NCBI GenBank assembly: GCA_944384285.1
Contig: CALWSX010000094.1
Coordinates: forward strand, 1-14,952
DNA length: 14,952 nt
Source: an uncultured Lachnospiraceae bacterium
GTDB taxonomy: Bacteria; Bacillota; Clostridia; Lachnospirales; Anaerotignaceae
Direction: 5' to 3'
Shown here: positions 8,424 to 14,339 of the stretch, piece after piece
How the letters are laid out: every line of letters begins with the position of its first letter
How positions within the stretch are numbered: position 1 is the stretch's first letter
Program-made: the position numbers and the translations under genes
The notes under the pieces: generated by a model
The model's database searches: none
What the model was told of the DNA's origin: nothing
The model's input: only the letters and a program-made list of their open reading frames with translations

Positions 8424-8449
8424 TGTCTGTTATTATATTAATTCAGACA
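8424..8449. repeat. Short inverted repeat upstream of the permease genes
   Basis: TGTCTG (8424-8429) and CAGACA (8444-8449) form a 6-bp inverted repeat with a 14-nt AT-only spacer, about 30 bp before the dppB start. It is too weak for a terminator and has no T-run. It could be a regulator half-site pair or chance. Upstream of it, TTGAAT-18-TATTAT around 8485-8515 on the minus strand is a weak candidate internal promoter. Confidence 0.25.
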
Positions 8450-8537
8450 AATTTTAAAACTTTTAATAATTAGTATTTTTAATTATAATAGCAAGTTTTT
8501 ATAAAAAAATTCAACTTTCGTTCAGTTAAATATTAAA

Positions 8538-8566
8538 GTATGGCTAAGGATAAACCTTAGCCATAC
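8538..8566 (-). terminator. Stable intra-operon hairpin, partial terminator or mRNA stabiliser
   Basis: The minus strand reads GTATGGCTAAGG, then a 5-nt loop, then CCTTAGCCATAC: a perfect 12-bp stem about 70 bp after the binding-protein stop. The following tract (TTTAATATTT) is interrupted, so full termination is doubtful. In ABC-importer operons a hairpin at this point commonly lowers read-through and protects the upstream mRNA, so that binding protein exceeds transporter. I infer that role here. Confidence 0.7.
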
Positions 8567-8633
8567 GATTATCTTTTGGCAAAATAATATAGCGTTTAAA
8601 CTACTATTTATTATCAATAATTATATAAATCTA

Positions 8634-10244
8634 TTATTGTTCTACAATATCAACCTGACCAAAGAACATACGAAGTGTAAATCCTAAGTCTAAGTTCTGA
8701 ACTTTAGGGCTAACTAAGCTATATTTTGTTTCATTGTAAACAGGAGATACAGCATAATCTTCTCTTGTAAGAATATGTTCTGCTTTTTTGTAAATTTCAT
8801 GTCTTTCAGCTTCGTCTACTGTTCTAACGCCATCAATCATTAACTGTTTGAATTCATCGTTGTGGTAGAATGATGAAACGTAATCTGTACGTCCATCACT
8901 TACTGGATATAACATACTGTCTGGGTCATTGTAGTCAACATACCAGCTGCTGATACATGCCTGCATACCACCATTAAGTTTCATTTCGCCCCAAGCTGCT
9001 GAGTCTACCTGGTCTAATGTTACATTAAATCCTGCTGCTTTAGCCTGTTCCTGAATTGTTGTTGCAATAGGAATATCTAATGGGTAAGCTGCATTAAGTG
9101 TAAGTCTAACATCATATCCGTTTGGATATCCAGCTTCTGTAAGTAACTGTTTAGCTCTTTCTGGATCGTATGGATAAACTTCTGCTTCTTCATCATGTCC
9201 GATAAGACCTGCTGGAATAAATGATTTTGAAGGAGCTGCTGTACCATGGAATACGTTTTCACAAATAACGTTTCTGTCAAAAGAAATTGAGAAAGCTTCT
9301 CTTACTCTTGGATCGCTCATTTCTTTTGTGTTATATAAAATGTAGAATCCACCAGCTGGCTGGAAAGGAACAAGCTGATCTTTTAATTCTGGGTCAGCGC
9401 TGTATACAGGATACATTGTTGACTGAATTTCTACGTAGTCAAGGTTGCCTTTCTGATATTCAAGTACCTGAGTATTGTCATCTTCAATGAATTTGTATTC
9501 AACTCTATCAATTTTAGCAACCTGGTCATGATGTTCATCAAATTTTGATAATGTAACACCTACACCTTGTTCATATTTGTCAAATGTAAAGTAACCTGTA
9601 CCGATTAATACGTCTCTACCCCATGTATCGCCAGCTTCTTCACAAGCTTTTGCTGGGAAAATAGCAGCATAAGGAGTTGCAAGAGCAGACATAAATGGTG
9701 TATAAACGTCTGATAAGTGAATGTTGAAGTGTGTATCGTCAATGATTTCAAAACCTGCTAATTCTGTAGCTGTACCATCAACAAGTTCCTGATAACCTAC
9801 AACAGGTGATAAGATACTTCCCATAACCTGTTTTTTGATAAGTCTTTCGTAAGAATATTTAACGTCGTTAGATGTAAGAATTTCACCATTGTGGAATTTT
9901 ACACCTTCTTTTAATTCAAAAGAATATGTTTTCATATCTTCTGATAATGTAGGCATTTCTGTTAATAATTCTGGAACAAGTGAACCATCGTTTAAAGGTT
10001 TGATTAATGATTCTAAAACGTTGTCAGTTACTACAAATACATGTGTGTATGTATACTGGTTAGGGTCGAACACACATTTAGGGTCTTTAGCACCTACTCT
10101 AAAAACTTTTTCACCTTCTGTAGATGTAGTTGTAGTTTGTTCTCCATCTACAGGAGCTTCTTCTGTTTTACCACAACCAGCTGCTGCAAAAAGCATAGTT
10201 GAAGCTAACAAAAGTGCAAGAACTTTTTTTGCATTTTTCTTCAT
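8634..10244 (-). CDS. Peptide-binding lipoprotein of ABC importer (SBP family 5)
   Basis: This 536-residue extracellular binding protein delivers peptides to the permeases encoded after it. The start is ATG 10244 with a strong AAGGAGG; the frame is open 52 codons further up, but that stretch is AT-rich promoter DNA. The N-terminus is a lipoprotein signal (MKKNAKK, hydrophobic core 8-19, lipobox FAAAGC) with Cys24 as the lipidated residue. A Thr/Glu-rich linker runs to about 45. The mature domain shows family-5 features: ELKEGVKFHNGEILTSNDVKYS (111-132), GTGYFTFDKYEQG (215-227), DPRVREAFSISFDR (311-324) and SWYVDYNDPDSMLYP (433-447). The region holding Asp437 corresponds to the one contacting the peptide amino end in DppA-like proteins. 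Length is normal. As the first gene of the operon it is probably the most highly expressed. Substrate is inferred to be a dipeptide from the epimerase neighbour. Confidence 0.92.
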   Translation of the reverse strand: MKKNAKKVLALLLASTMLFAAAGCGKTEEAPVDGEQTTTTSTEGEKVFRVGAKDPKCVFDPNQYTYTHVFVVTDNVLESLIKPLNDGSLVPELLTEMPTLSEDMKTYSFELKEGVKFHNGEILTSNDVKYSYERLIKKQVMGSILSPVVGYQELVDGTATELAGFEIIDDTHFNIHLSDVYTPFMSALATPYAAIFPAKACEEAGDTWGRDVLIGTGYFTFDKYEQGVGVTLSKFDEHHDQVAKIDRVEYKFIEDDNTQVLEYQKGNLDYVEIQSTMYPVYSADPELKDQLVPFQPAGGFYILYNTKEMSDPRVREAFSISFDRNVICENVFHGTAAPSKSFIPAGLIGHDEEAEVYPYDPERAKQLLTEAGYPNGYDVRLTLNAAYPLDIPIATTIQEQAKAAGFNVTLDQVDSAAWGEMKLNGGMQACISSWYVDYNDPDSMLYPVSDGRTDYVSSFYHNDEFKQLMIDGVRTVDEAERHEIYKKAEHILTREDYAVSPVYNETKYSLVSPKVQNLDLGFTLRMFFGQVDIVEQ

Positions 10245-10273
10245 AAAATCTTCCTCCTTAAAATTCAAATGTC

Positions 10274-10310
10274 GTAAAACCCAATATATTGTAAAATATA
10301 CTGTTTTACA
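10274..10310. promoter_or_regulatory. Candidate operator in the leader of the peptide operon
   Basis: TGTAAAA (10290-10296) and TTTTACA (10304-10310) form a perfect 7-bp inverted repeat with a 7-bp spacer. A third half-site GTAAAAC lies at 10274-10280, 17 bp from the second GTAAAA. A separate perfect palindrome CAATATATTG sits between (10282-10291). All of this is in the roughly 75-nt leader, just downstream of the predicted transcription start, where a repressor could block elongation. The motif does not fit the CodY, cre, GlnR/TnrA spacing or BirA consensus as I know them, so the regulator is unknown. Confidence 0.4.
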
Positions 10311-10326
10311 CGTATCATTTAAAAAA

Positions 10327-10355
10327 TTTATATCATAAAACAAGCATTTTGTCAA
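10327..10355 (-). promoter_or_regulatory. Main promoter of the peptide uptake operon
   Basis: The minus strand has a consensus -35 box TTGACA (10355-10350), a 17-bp spacer and a -10 box TATAAA (10332-10327), a near-perfect vegetative sigma-A promoter. The predicted start is near 10320, giving a leader of about 75 nt before the binding-protein ATG. This is the strongest promoter-like element in the window. Confidence 0.75.
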
Positions 10356-10703
10356 CAAACCAAAAAAAAGATGCTGTCTATTTTGGTAATAATATTCCAA
10401 AAGAGACTTATTTTTTTGTGTGTCTACAGGATATTTATATTATAATTGTACATATTTTATCAACAAAATTCGTATAATTTGGATATTTTTTATTCAACTT
10501 AAACCTTCAAATAAAAAAATAAAATATAATAAATATATTTAATATGTTTTTAAACAAACAAAATTATAAATTTTAACAAAAAATTATTTAAAAGCTTACG
10601 ATTTCAAAGAGGTTTGTCTTTGTGTCAAGGACACTAAGTAATATTTTCTTAAAATTCCAAAATATGTATAATTAAAAATGTTAATTATTTATATTGTGAA
10701 TTT
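10356..10703. other. AT-rich intergenic region with small inverted repeats, no gene
   Basis: About 350 bp without a credible coding frame. It holds an inverted repeat TTTTGG/CCAAAA (10381-10402) just upstream of the operon promoter. There is a weaker second promoter candidate TTGATA-18-TATAAA (10463-10434, minus strand). Two adjacent small hairpins follow, CAAAGA/TCTTTG (10605-10622) and GTGTC/GACAC (10622-10634), in a locally less AT-rich patch. No clear terminator follows the cupin gene, so its transcript may run into this region. Confidence 0.4.
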
Positions 10704-11009
10704 TTATTTAAAGAAAAAGCATAGCCAAACACAGTCTGGATTTGAGCTAGTTTTTATTACTCTGTGCCTATCATGAGAAGGTATAATTATATAATCACCC
10801 TTTTTAAGAGATACAATTCTTTTTTCCTCAAATTCTATTTCTGCATTCCCTTCTAAAAGTATTACAAATTCATTTTCATCTTGATCATACCAATCTGTTG
10901 TCTGACCAAAACTTACTATTCTTTCAATTTTTATATTTTTTGTTTTGAAAATTTCTGTTAAAAATTCTTCATCTTTATTTCTATCCAAATTGTAATCAAA
11001 AATATTCAT
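10704..11009 (-). CDS. Small single-domain cupin protein
   Basis: This 101-residue cytoplasmic protein is essentially one cupin barrel. The conserved pattern is visible in DENEFVILLEGNAEIEF (44-60), SLKKGDYIIIPSHDRHRVI (67-85) and the final WLCFFF strand. The first cupin motif lacks the usual HxH pair; the second keeps Gly-Asp, Pro and His79/His82, so metal binding may be altered. Related small proteins of this kind are widespread in Clostridia and lack an assigned reaction. The start ATG has AGAGGTGG as ribosome binding site. The gene begins only 12 bp after the T-run of the thioredoxin terminator, so it depends on read-through or on a promoter abutting that hairpin. Function cannot be assigned. 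Confidence 0.75.
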   Translation of the reverse strand: MNIFDYNLDRNKDEEFLTEIFKTKNIKIERIVSFGQTTDWYDQDENEFVILLEGNAEIEFEEKRIVSLKKGDYIIIPSHDRHRVIKTSSNPDCVWLCFFFK

Positions 11010-11021
11010 AAAACCACCTCT

Positions 11022-11047
11022 AAAAAATAAAAGCGCCTTTCGGCGCT
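11022..11047 (-). terminator. Terminator after thioredoxin gene
   Basis: The minus strand has AGCGCC, a GAAA tetraloop, and GGCGCT, followed by TTTATTTTTT. The GC-rich 6-bp stem with a stable GNRA loop and T-tract is a good intrinsic terminator, 10 bp after the trxA stop. On the plus strand there is no T-run, so it acts in one direction only. Confidence 0.8.
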
Positions 11048-11057
11048 ATAAAGTACA

Positions 11058-11375
11058 TTAAATAAGTTCTTCAATTTTTTTGATAAAAACTTCTTTGGAT
11101 TTTGCCCCTAATATGCTGTCGATTTCTTCCCCGTTCTTAAAAAATTTTACTGTAGGAACACTTAAAACACCATATTCTTCTGCAATTTCAGGAGATTTAT
11201 CAATATCTACTTTATAAACCTTCATTCTATTTTTATAATCAATTGTAAAATCATCAAAAAAAGGGGCTATTCTTTGACATGGACCACACCAATGTGCAAA
11301 AAAATCTACCATTACTAAGTTAGGGTTTCTTAAAACCTTTTTTTCAAAATTGGTTTTATCTAAAACTTCTGACAT
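11058..11375 (-). CDS. trxA: Thioredoxin
   Basis: This 105-residue protein is a complete thioredoxin, the cytoplasmic dithiol reductase that returns electrons from thioredoxin reductase to oxidised proteins. The active site HWCGPC places the redox pair at Cys30 and Cys33, the cis-proline is Pro74 in SVPTVKFF, and the buried Asp24 of VMVDFFA is present. Asp57 in YKVDID and the C-terminal GAKSKEVF segment also follow the family. AAGGAGG precedes the ATG. An extended -10 promoter lies 58 bp upstream and a hairpin terminator lies just downstream, so the gene is probably monocistronic. No reductase gene is adjacent. Confidence 0.95.
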   Translation of the reverse strand: MSEVLDKTNFEKKVLRNPNLVMVDFFAHWCGPCQRIAPFFDDFTIDYKNRMKVYKVDIDKSPEIAEEYGVLSVPTVKFFKNGEEIDSILGAKSKEVFIKKIEELI

Positions 11376-11432
11376 AAATCTTCCTCCTTGTATTTTTTAA
11401 AGATTATATATCTTCGGGTAACTATAAAAATA

Positions 11433-11441
11433 ATTATATCA
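11433..11441 (-). promoter_or_regulatory. Extended -10 promoter of thioredoxin gene
   Basis: The minus strand shows TGATATAAT, an extended -10 element with a perfect TATAAT (11438-11433). No good -35 box lies 17 bp upstream, which extended -10 promoters tolerate. The predicted start leaves a leader of about 50 nt before the trxA ATG. Confidence 0.5.
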
Positions 11442-11478
11442 TATTAATATACGCAAATAAATATGTTAAGCTTATTTT

Positions 11479-12279
11479 TTAACTTATATTATTTGGCTCA
11501 TATTTTATTTGTCTACCATCATTATTTATTTTATAGCCTTCCCTCATTATTAACTCAGAAATCGGAACAATTTCATATCCTTTTTCTTTTAAACCCTTTA
11601 TTATTCTATCAAGTACGAGTGGTGTATATTTTGCATCATTATGGAATAATATTATAGACCCATCTTTTAAACTTTTGTGATTTAAAACTTTATCTATTTC
11701 ATGTTCTTCGCCAAGTTCTTTCCAATCAAGGCTGTCTACGTCCCATTGAATAGTATAATACCCACATTCATCAGCTGCTTGAATTACATTATTGTTATAT
11801 TCTCCAAAAGGTGGTCTGAAAAGTTCCATTTCTATACCGGTTAGATCTTTTACTTTCTGATGAGCTGTATTTATTTCATTTTTTATTGAATCTTTTGAAA
11901 GTTTACTCATATGAGGATGAGTGTCTGAATGATTCCCAAGATCATGACCATTTAATGCAATTTTCAAAACCTCATCTGGATATTTGTCTATCCAATATCC
12001 GCACATAAAAAATGTTGTTTTAACATCATTTTCTTTAAGGATTCTTAAAAGTTCATCAGTATCATCAGCACCCCATGCTGCATCAAAACTTATTGCAATT
12101 TTTTTATCGTCTCTGTCAACTGAATAAATCGGCAAAAGCCTTTCTTTTCCTGCTTCTGATACATTCATAAAAACTGTATGTACTGTGGTCCTTGCTGAAA
12201 AAAATGATATTAGAAACAAAATAAAAAACAAACAGATTTTTTTATTTTTTCGTAAATAAAACAATATTTTTTTAATCAA
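11479..12279 (-). CDS. pdaB: PdaB-like polysaccharide deacetylase, membrane-anchored
   Basis: This 266-residue protein has a positively charged N-terminus and one hydrophobic segment (about 14-29, signal anchor or uncleaved signal), then an extracellular NodB-type deacetylase domain (60-245). Motifs in order are SFDAAWG (64-70), GNHSDTHPH with His117 and His121 (115-123), FRPPFGEYN with Arg155 (154-162), DVDSLDW (180-186) and IILFHN with His213 (209-214). The FDAAWGADDTDEL signature is that of the PdaB subgroup, tied to endospore formation. The second Asp of the usual FDD metal motif is Ala67, a feature I associate with this subgroup, so its catalysis may differ from classical deacetylases. 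The start is TTG 12279, backed by AGAGGG 6 nt upstream, with no nearby ATG. It may be co-transcribed with bioY, as no solid terminator lies in the 97-bp gap. Confidence 0.82.
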   Translation of the reverse strand: MIKKILFYLRKNKKICLFFILFLISFFSARTTVHTVFMNVSEAGKERLLPIYSVDRDDKKIAISFDAAWGADDTDELLRILKENDVKTTFFMCGYWIDKYPDEVLKIALNGHDLGNHSDTHPHMSKLSKDSIKNEINTAHQKVKDLTGIEMELFRPPFGEYNNNVIQAADECGYYTIQWDVDSLDWKELGEEHEIDKVLNHKSLKDGSIILFHNDAKYTPLVLDRIIKGLKEKGYEIVPISELIMREGYKINNDGRQIKYEPNNIS

Positions 12280-12376
12280 TGTTATCCCTCTGCATCATTT
12301 TTTTATAATATATGAAAGAATTCATTTTAATATTTATTAATGAGGCAAAAGAATAATATATTTTTATATTTTTAAT

Positions 12377-12922
12377 TTAAAAATTTATTTTAAGCTGTTT
12401 TTTTATACTTGTACCTATTACCATTCCTACTAATATTTTAATCAAATCTGCAAATACAAAAGGTATAACTCCTACATAAAGAGCTTTAATAAAACTCATA
12501 TCCGCTTGAAATGAAAGCCACAATGTTCCTAAAATATATAATAGTATAGTTCCAAGTAACATTAATAAAAACATAAATATCTTATTTTTTATAAAATTAT
12601 CAGATGCAAATCCTGTTATATAAGCAACCAAAATAAAACCAATAATATAACCACCTGTCGGTCCAAAAAGCTTAGCTGCTCCTCCCGAAAATCCAGAAAA
12701 TACAGGTAAACCAACAAAACCAATGAGAACATATAAAATTGTGCTTAATGTAGAAAGCTTTCTTCCAAGCACTATTGCAAAAACATATATTACAAAATTA
12801 GTAAGGGATACAGGCACAGGCCCTATAGGAACAGAAAACCCACCCAATATACACAAAGCTGCTGTCATAAGACCAACAAATGATATTTCTTTTGCATTTA
12901 ATTTTAAACTACTTTTTTCCAT
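12377..12922 (-). CDS. bioY: Biotin ECF transporter substrate-binding membrane protein BioY
   Basis: This 181-residue protein with six predicted membrane helices is the S-component that binds biotin and couples to a shared energising module (EcfA/A'/T), not encoded here. The BioY signature is clear: VPIGPVPVSLTNF (31-43), LYVLIGFVGLPVFSGFSGG (63-81) and FGPTGGYIIGF (86-96), as well as VIPFVFADLIKILVG (152-166) in the last helices. The ATG is preceded by AAAGGAGATG. The gene is preceded by a BirA-type palindrome overlapping its -35 box, indicating repression when biotin is ample. No biotin synthesis gene is in view, so this organism may rely on uptake. Confidence 0.93.
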   Translation of the reverse strand: MEKSSLKLNAKEISFVGLMTAALCILGGFSVPIGPVPVSLTNFVIYVFAIVLGRKLSTLSTILYVLIGFVGLPVFSGFSGGAAKLFGPTGGYIIGFILVAYITGFASDNFIKNKIFMFLLMLLGTILLYILGTLWLSFQADMSFIKALYVGVIPFVFADLIKILVGMVIGTSIKKQLKINF

Positions 12923-12948
12923 ATTATCATCTCCTTTTGTTTTTAAAA

Positions 12949-12977
12949 AGGATAATATAAAAAAAGGCTATTGTCAA
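12949..12977 (-). promoter_or_regulatory. bioY promoter
   Basis: The minus strand has a perfect -35 TTGACA (12977-12972), a 17-bp spacer and a -10-like TATCCT (12954-12949, 4 of 6 matches). The -35 lies inside the 3' arm of the BirA-like palindrome, so a bound repressor would exclude RNA polymerase. The leader to the bioY ATG is only about 20 nt. Confidence 0.55.
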
Positions 12978-13005
12978 CCTAATTTTTAAAAAAGTTGACA
13001 ATAGC
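12960..13005 (-). terminator. dnaJ terminator
   Basis: Starting 5 bp after the dnaJ stop, the minus strand has GCTATTGTCAAC (13005-12994), a 15-nt loop, and GTTGACAATAGC (12978-12967). This is a perfect 12-bp stem, followed by C and seven T. The same repeat doubles as the biotin operator of bioY. Confidence 0.75.
12970..13002. promoter_or_regulatory. BirA-type biotin operator
   Basis: ATTGTCAAC, 15 bp, GTTGACAAT is a symmetric site close to the Firmicute BirA box (TTGTTAAC-N15-GTTAACAA as I remember it). It lies directly upstream of a biotin transporter gene and covers its -35 box. BirA with biotinyl-AMP would bind here and repress bioY. The site, spacing and gene context all agree. Confidence 0.75.
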
Positions 13006-13010
13006 GAATT

Positions 13011-14159
13011 TTATTCATCAAATGATTCTTTTACTTTATCCCAGAACTTCTTTTTCTTACCTTTTTCCTCTGTTGTTACAGTTGGAGAGTCTTCATCAAA
13101 TTTTTCAAGAAGTTCTTTCTGTTTTGCAGTTAATTTTGTAGGTATACGTACTTTAAGAGTTATAATCAAATCACCTTTTACTTTTGCATTTCTAATATGC
13201 TGTATACCTTTTCCTTTTATAGTTCTAACTGTTTCTGGTTGTGTTCCTGGTGTAATTGTAATAGTTTCTTCACCATAGAGAGTTTGAATTTTAATTTCGT
13301 CACCAAGAGCTGCCTGAATAAATGAAATAGGAACATCTCTATAAAGATTCATGCCGTCTCTTTTATAAACTCGGCTTGGTTTAACATATACAGTAACAAA
13401 GAGGTCTCCGGCTGGGCCGCCTCTGTATCCGGCTGCGCCTCTTCCTCCAAGTCTAACTGCCTGACCATTATCAATTCCGGCAGGAATATTAATTTCATAT
13501 TTCTTTGTTTTTCTAACTCTACCTGTTCCTCTACAATTTGGACATGGCTCTTTTATAACTTTACCTGTACCTCCACAAGCTGAACAAGGTTTTATGGTCT
13601 GAGTCATACCAAAAATAGTTTGCTGTGTAACTCTTTCCTGACCTGTTCCGTTACAACGTGTACAAGTTTCGGCATGAGTACCTTCTTTTGCTCCTGTCCC
13701 GGAACATTTATCACATATATCATCTACAGTAACAGAAACTTCTCGTTTGCATCCGAAAACTGCATCTTCAAAGCTTATCTGAATAGTTGTGCTTATATCT
13801 TCACCTTTTTGAGGTCCTTGTCTTCTTTGGCCACCACCGCCGCCTCCAAAGCCGAACATACTGAAAATATCGCCCATATCAAATTCAGCACCATCAAAAC
13901 CGCTAAATCCACCAAAGCCTGAACTTCCATCAAAAGCTTGATGTCCAAACTGATCGTACTGAGCTCTTTTTTGAGAGTCACTTAAAACAGCATAAGCTTC
14001 TCCAATTTCTTTGAATTTTTTCTCTGCGTCTTTATCCCCCGGATTTGCGTCCGGATGGTATTTTTTAGCAAGCTTACGATATGCTTTTTTGATTTCTTCT
14101 TCGCTTGCGCCTTTTTTTAATCCTAAGACCTCATAATAGTCCCTTTTTGCATCAGCCAA
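13011..14159 (-). CDS. dnaJ: Chaperone DnaJ (Hsp40)
   Basis: This 382-residue full-length type I DnaJ is the co-chaperone that stimulates the DnaK ATPase and delivers substrates. The order is J-domain (5-71) with HPD at 35-37, a Gly/Phe region (74-110) ending in a run of glycines, and a zinc-finger domain. That domain has four CxxCxGxG-type repeats, with cysteines 149/152, 166/169, 192/195 and 206/209. The C-terminal substrate-binding barrels extend to about 345, with a short acidic/Lys-rich tail. The start is TTG 14159: the protein then begins MADAKRDYYEVLG as is usual for DnaJ, AGGTGG and GAGAAG lie upstream, and the nearby ATG is out of frame. It follows dnaK by 180 bp but is separated from it by a strong hairpin, with its own candidate promoter. 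Confidence 0.96.
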   Translation of the reverse strand: MADAKRDYYEVLGLKKGASEEEIKKAYRKLAKKYHPDANPGDKDAEKKFKEIGEAYAVLSDSQKRAQYDQFGHQAFDGSSGFGGFSGFDGAEFDMGDIFSMFGFGGGGGGQRRQGPQKGEDISTTIQISFEDAVFGCKREVSVTVDDICDKCSGTGAKEGTHAETCTRCNGTGQERVTQQTIFGMTQTIKPCSACGGTGKVIKEPCPNCRGTGRVRKTKKYEINIPAGIDNGQAVRLGGRGAAGYRGGPAGDLFVTVYVKPSRVYKRDGMNLYRDVPISFIQAALGDEIKIQTLYGEETITITPGTQPETVRTIKGKGIQHIRNAKVKGDLIITLKVRIPTKLTAKQKELLEKFDEDSPTVTTEEKGKKKKFWDKVKESFDE

Positions 14160-14201
14160 TTCTTCTCACCACCTACGATTAATATAAAAATCACTTTATT
14201 G

Positions 14202-14230
14202 ATTTTAAGGTATATAACAGATTTTAGCAA
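14202..14230 (-). promoter_or_regulatory. Candidate dnaJ promoter
   Basis: The minus strand has TTGCTA (14230-14225), a 17-bp spacer and TAAAAT (14207-14202), each a moderate match to the sigma-A boxes. It lies between the dnaK terminator and dnaJ, where an independent promoter would be needed. No CIRCE element is present here. Confidence 0.45.
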
Positions 14231-14265
14231 CAATTATTTTATAAAATAAAACTTATTTTAAAATA

Positions 14266-14301
14266 CGCAAAGACATTGAGGCATACCCCAACGTCCTTGC
14301 G
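14266..14301 (-). terminator. Strong hairpin after dnaK
   Basis: The minus strand forms a continuous 16-bp stem between CGCAAGGACGTTGGGG (14301-14286) and CCTCAATGTCTTTGCG (14281-14266), including three G-U pairs, closed by a TATG loop. It is followed by TATTTT and other T-rich sequence. It lies about 40 bp after the dnaK stop. It probably ends or attenuates most dnaK transcripts before dnaJ. Confidence 0.75.
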
Positions 14302-14339
14302 CTCATTTTATTAAGACTTTAACTTAAGCTAATTAAGAA

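Noticed and set aside
9889..10338. 149-codon plus-strand frame over the binding-protein start
   Set aside because: It is antisense to the signal peptide region and operon promoter, with no ribosome binding site and no family resemblance.
10245..10400. N-terminal 52-residue extension of the binding protein
   Set aside because: It spans the promoter and leader; the AAGGAGG-ATG at 10244 followed by a lipoprotein signal is clearly the real start.
10356..10703. tRNA or known riboswitch in the long spacer
   Set aside because: The stems are too short and no cloverleaf, conserved loop or aptamer core could be traced.
12923..13010. Riboswitch upstream of bioY
   Set aside because: The bioY leader is only about 20 nt; the repeat fits a protein operator and a terminator, not a known aptamer.
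14160..14339. CIRCE heat-shock element between dnaK and dnaJ
   Set aside because: No TTAGCACTC-N9-GAGTGCTAA-like repeat is present; the inverted repeat there is a terminator-type hairpin of different sequence.
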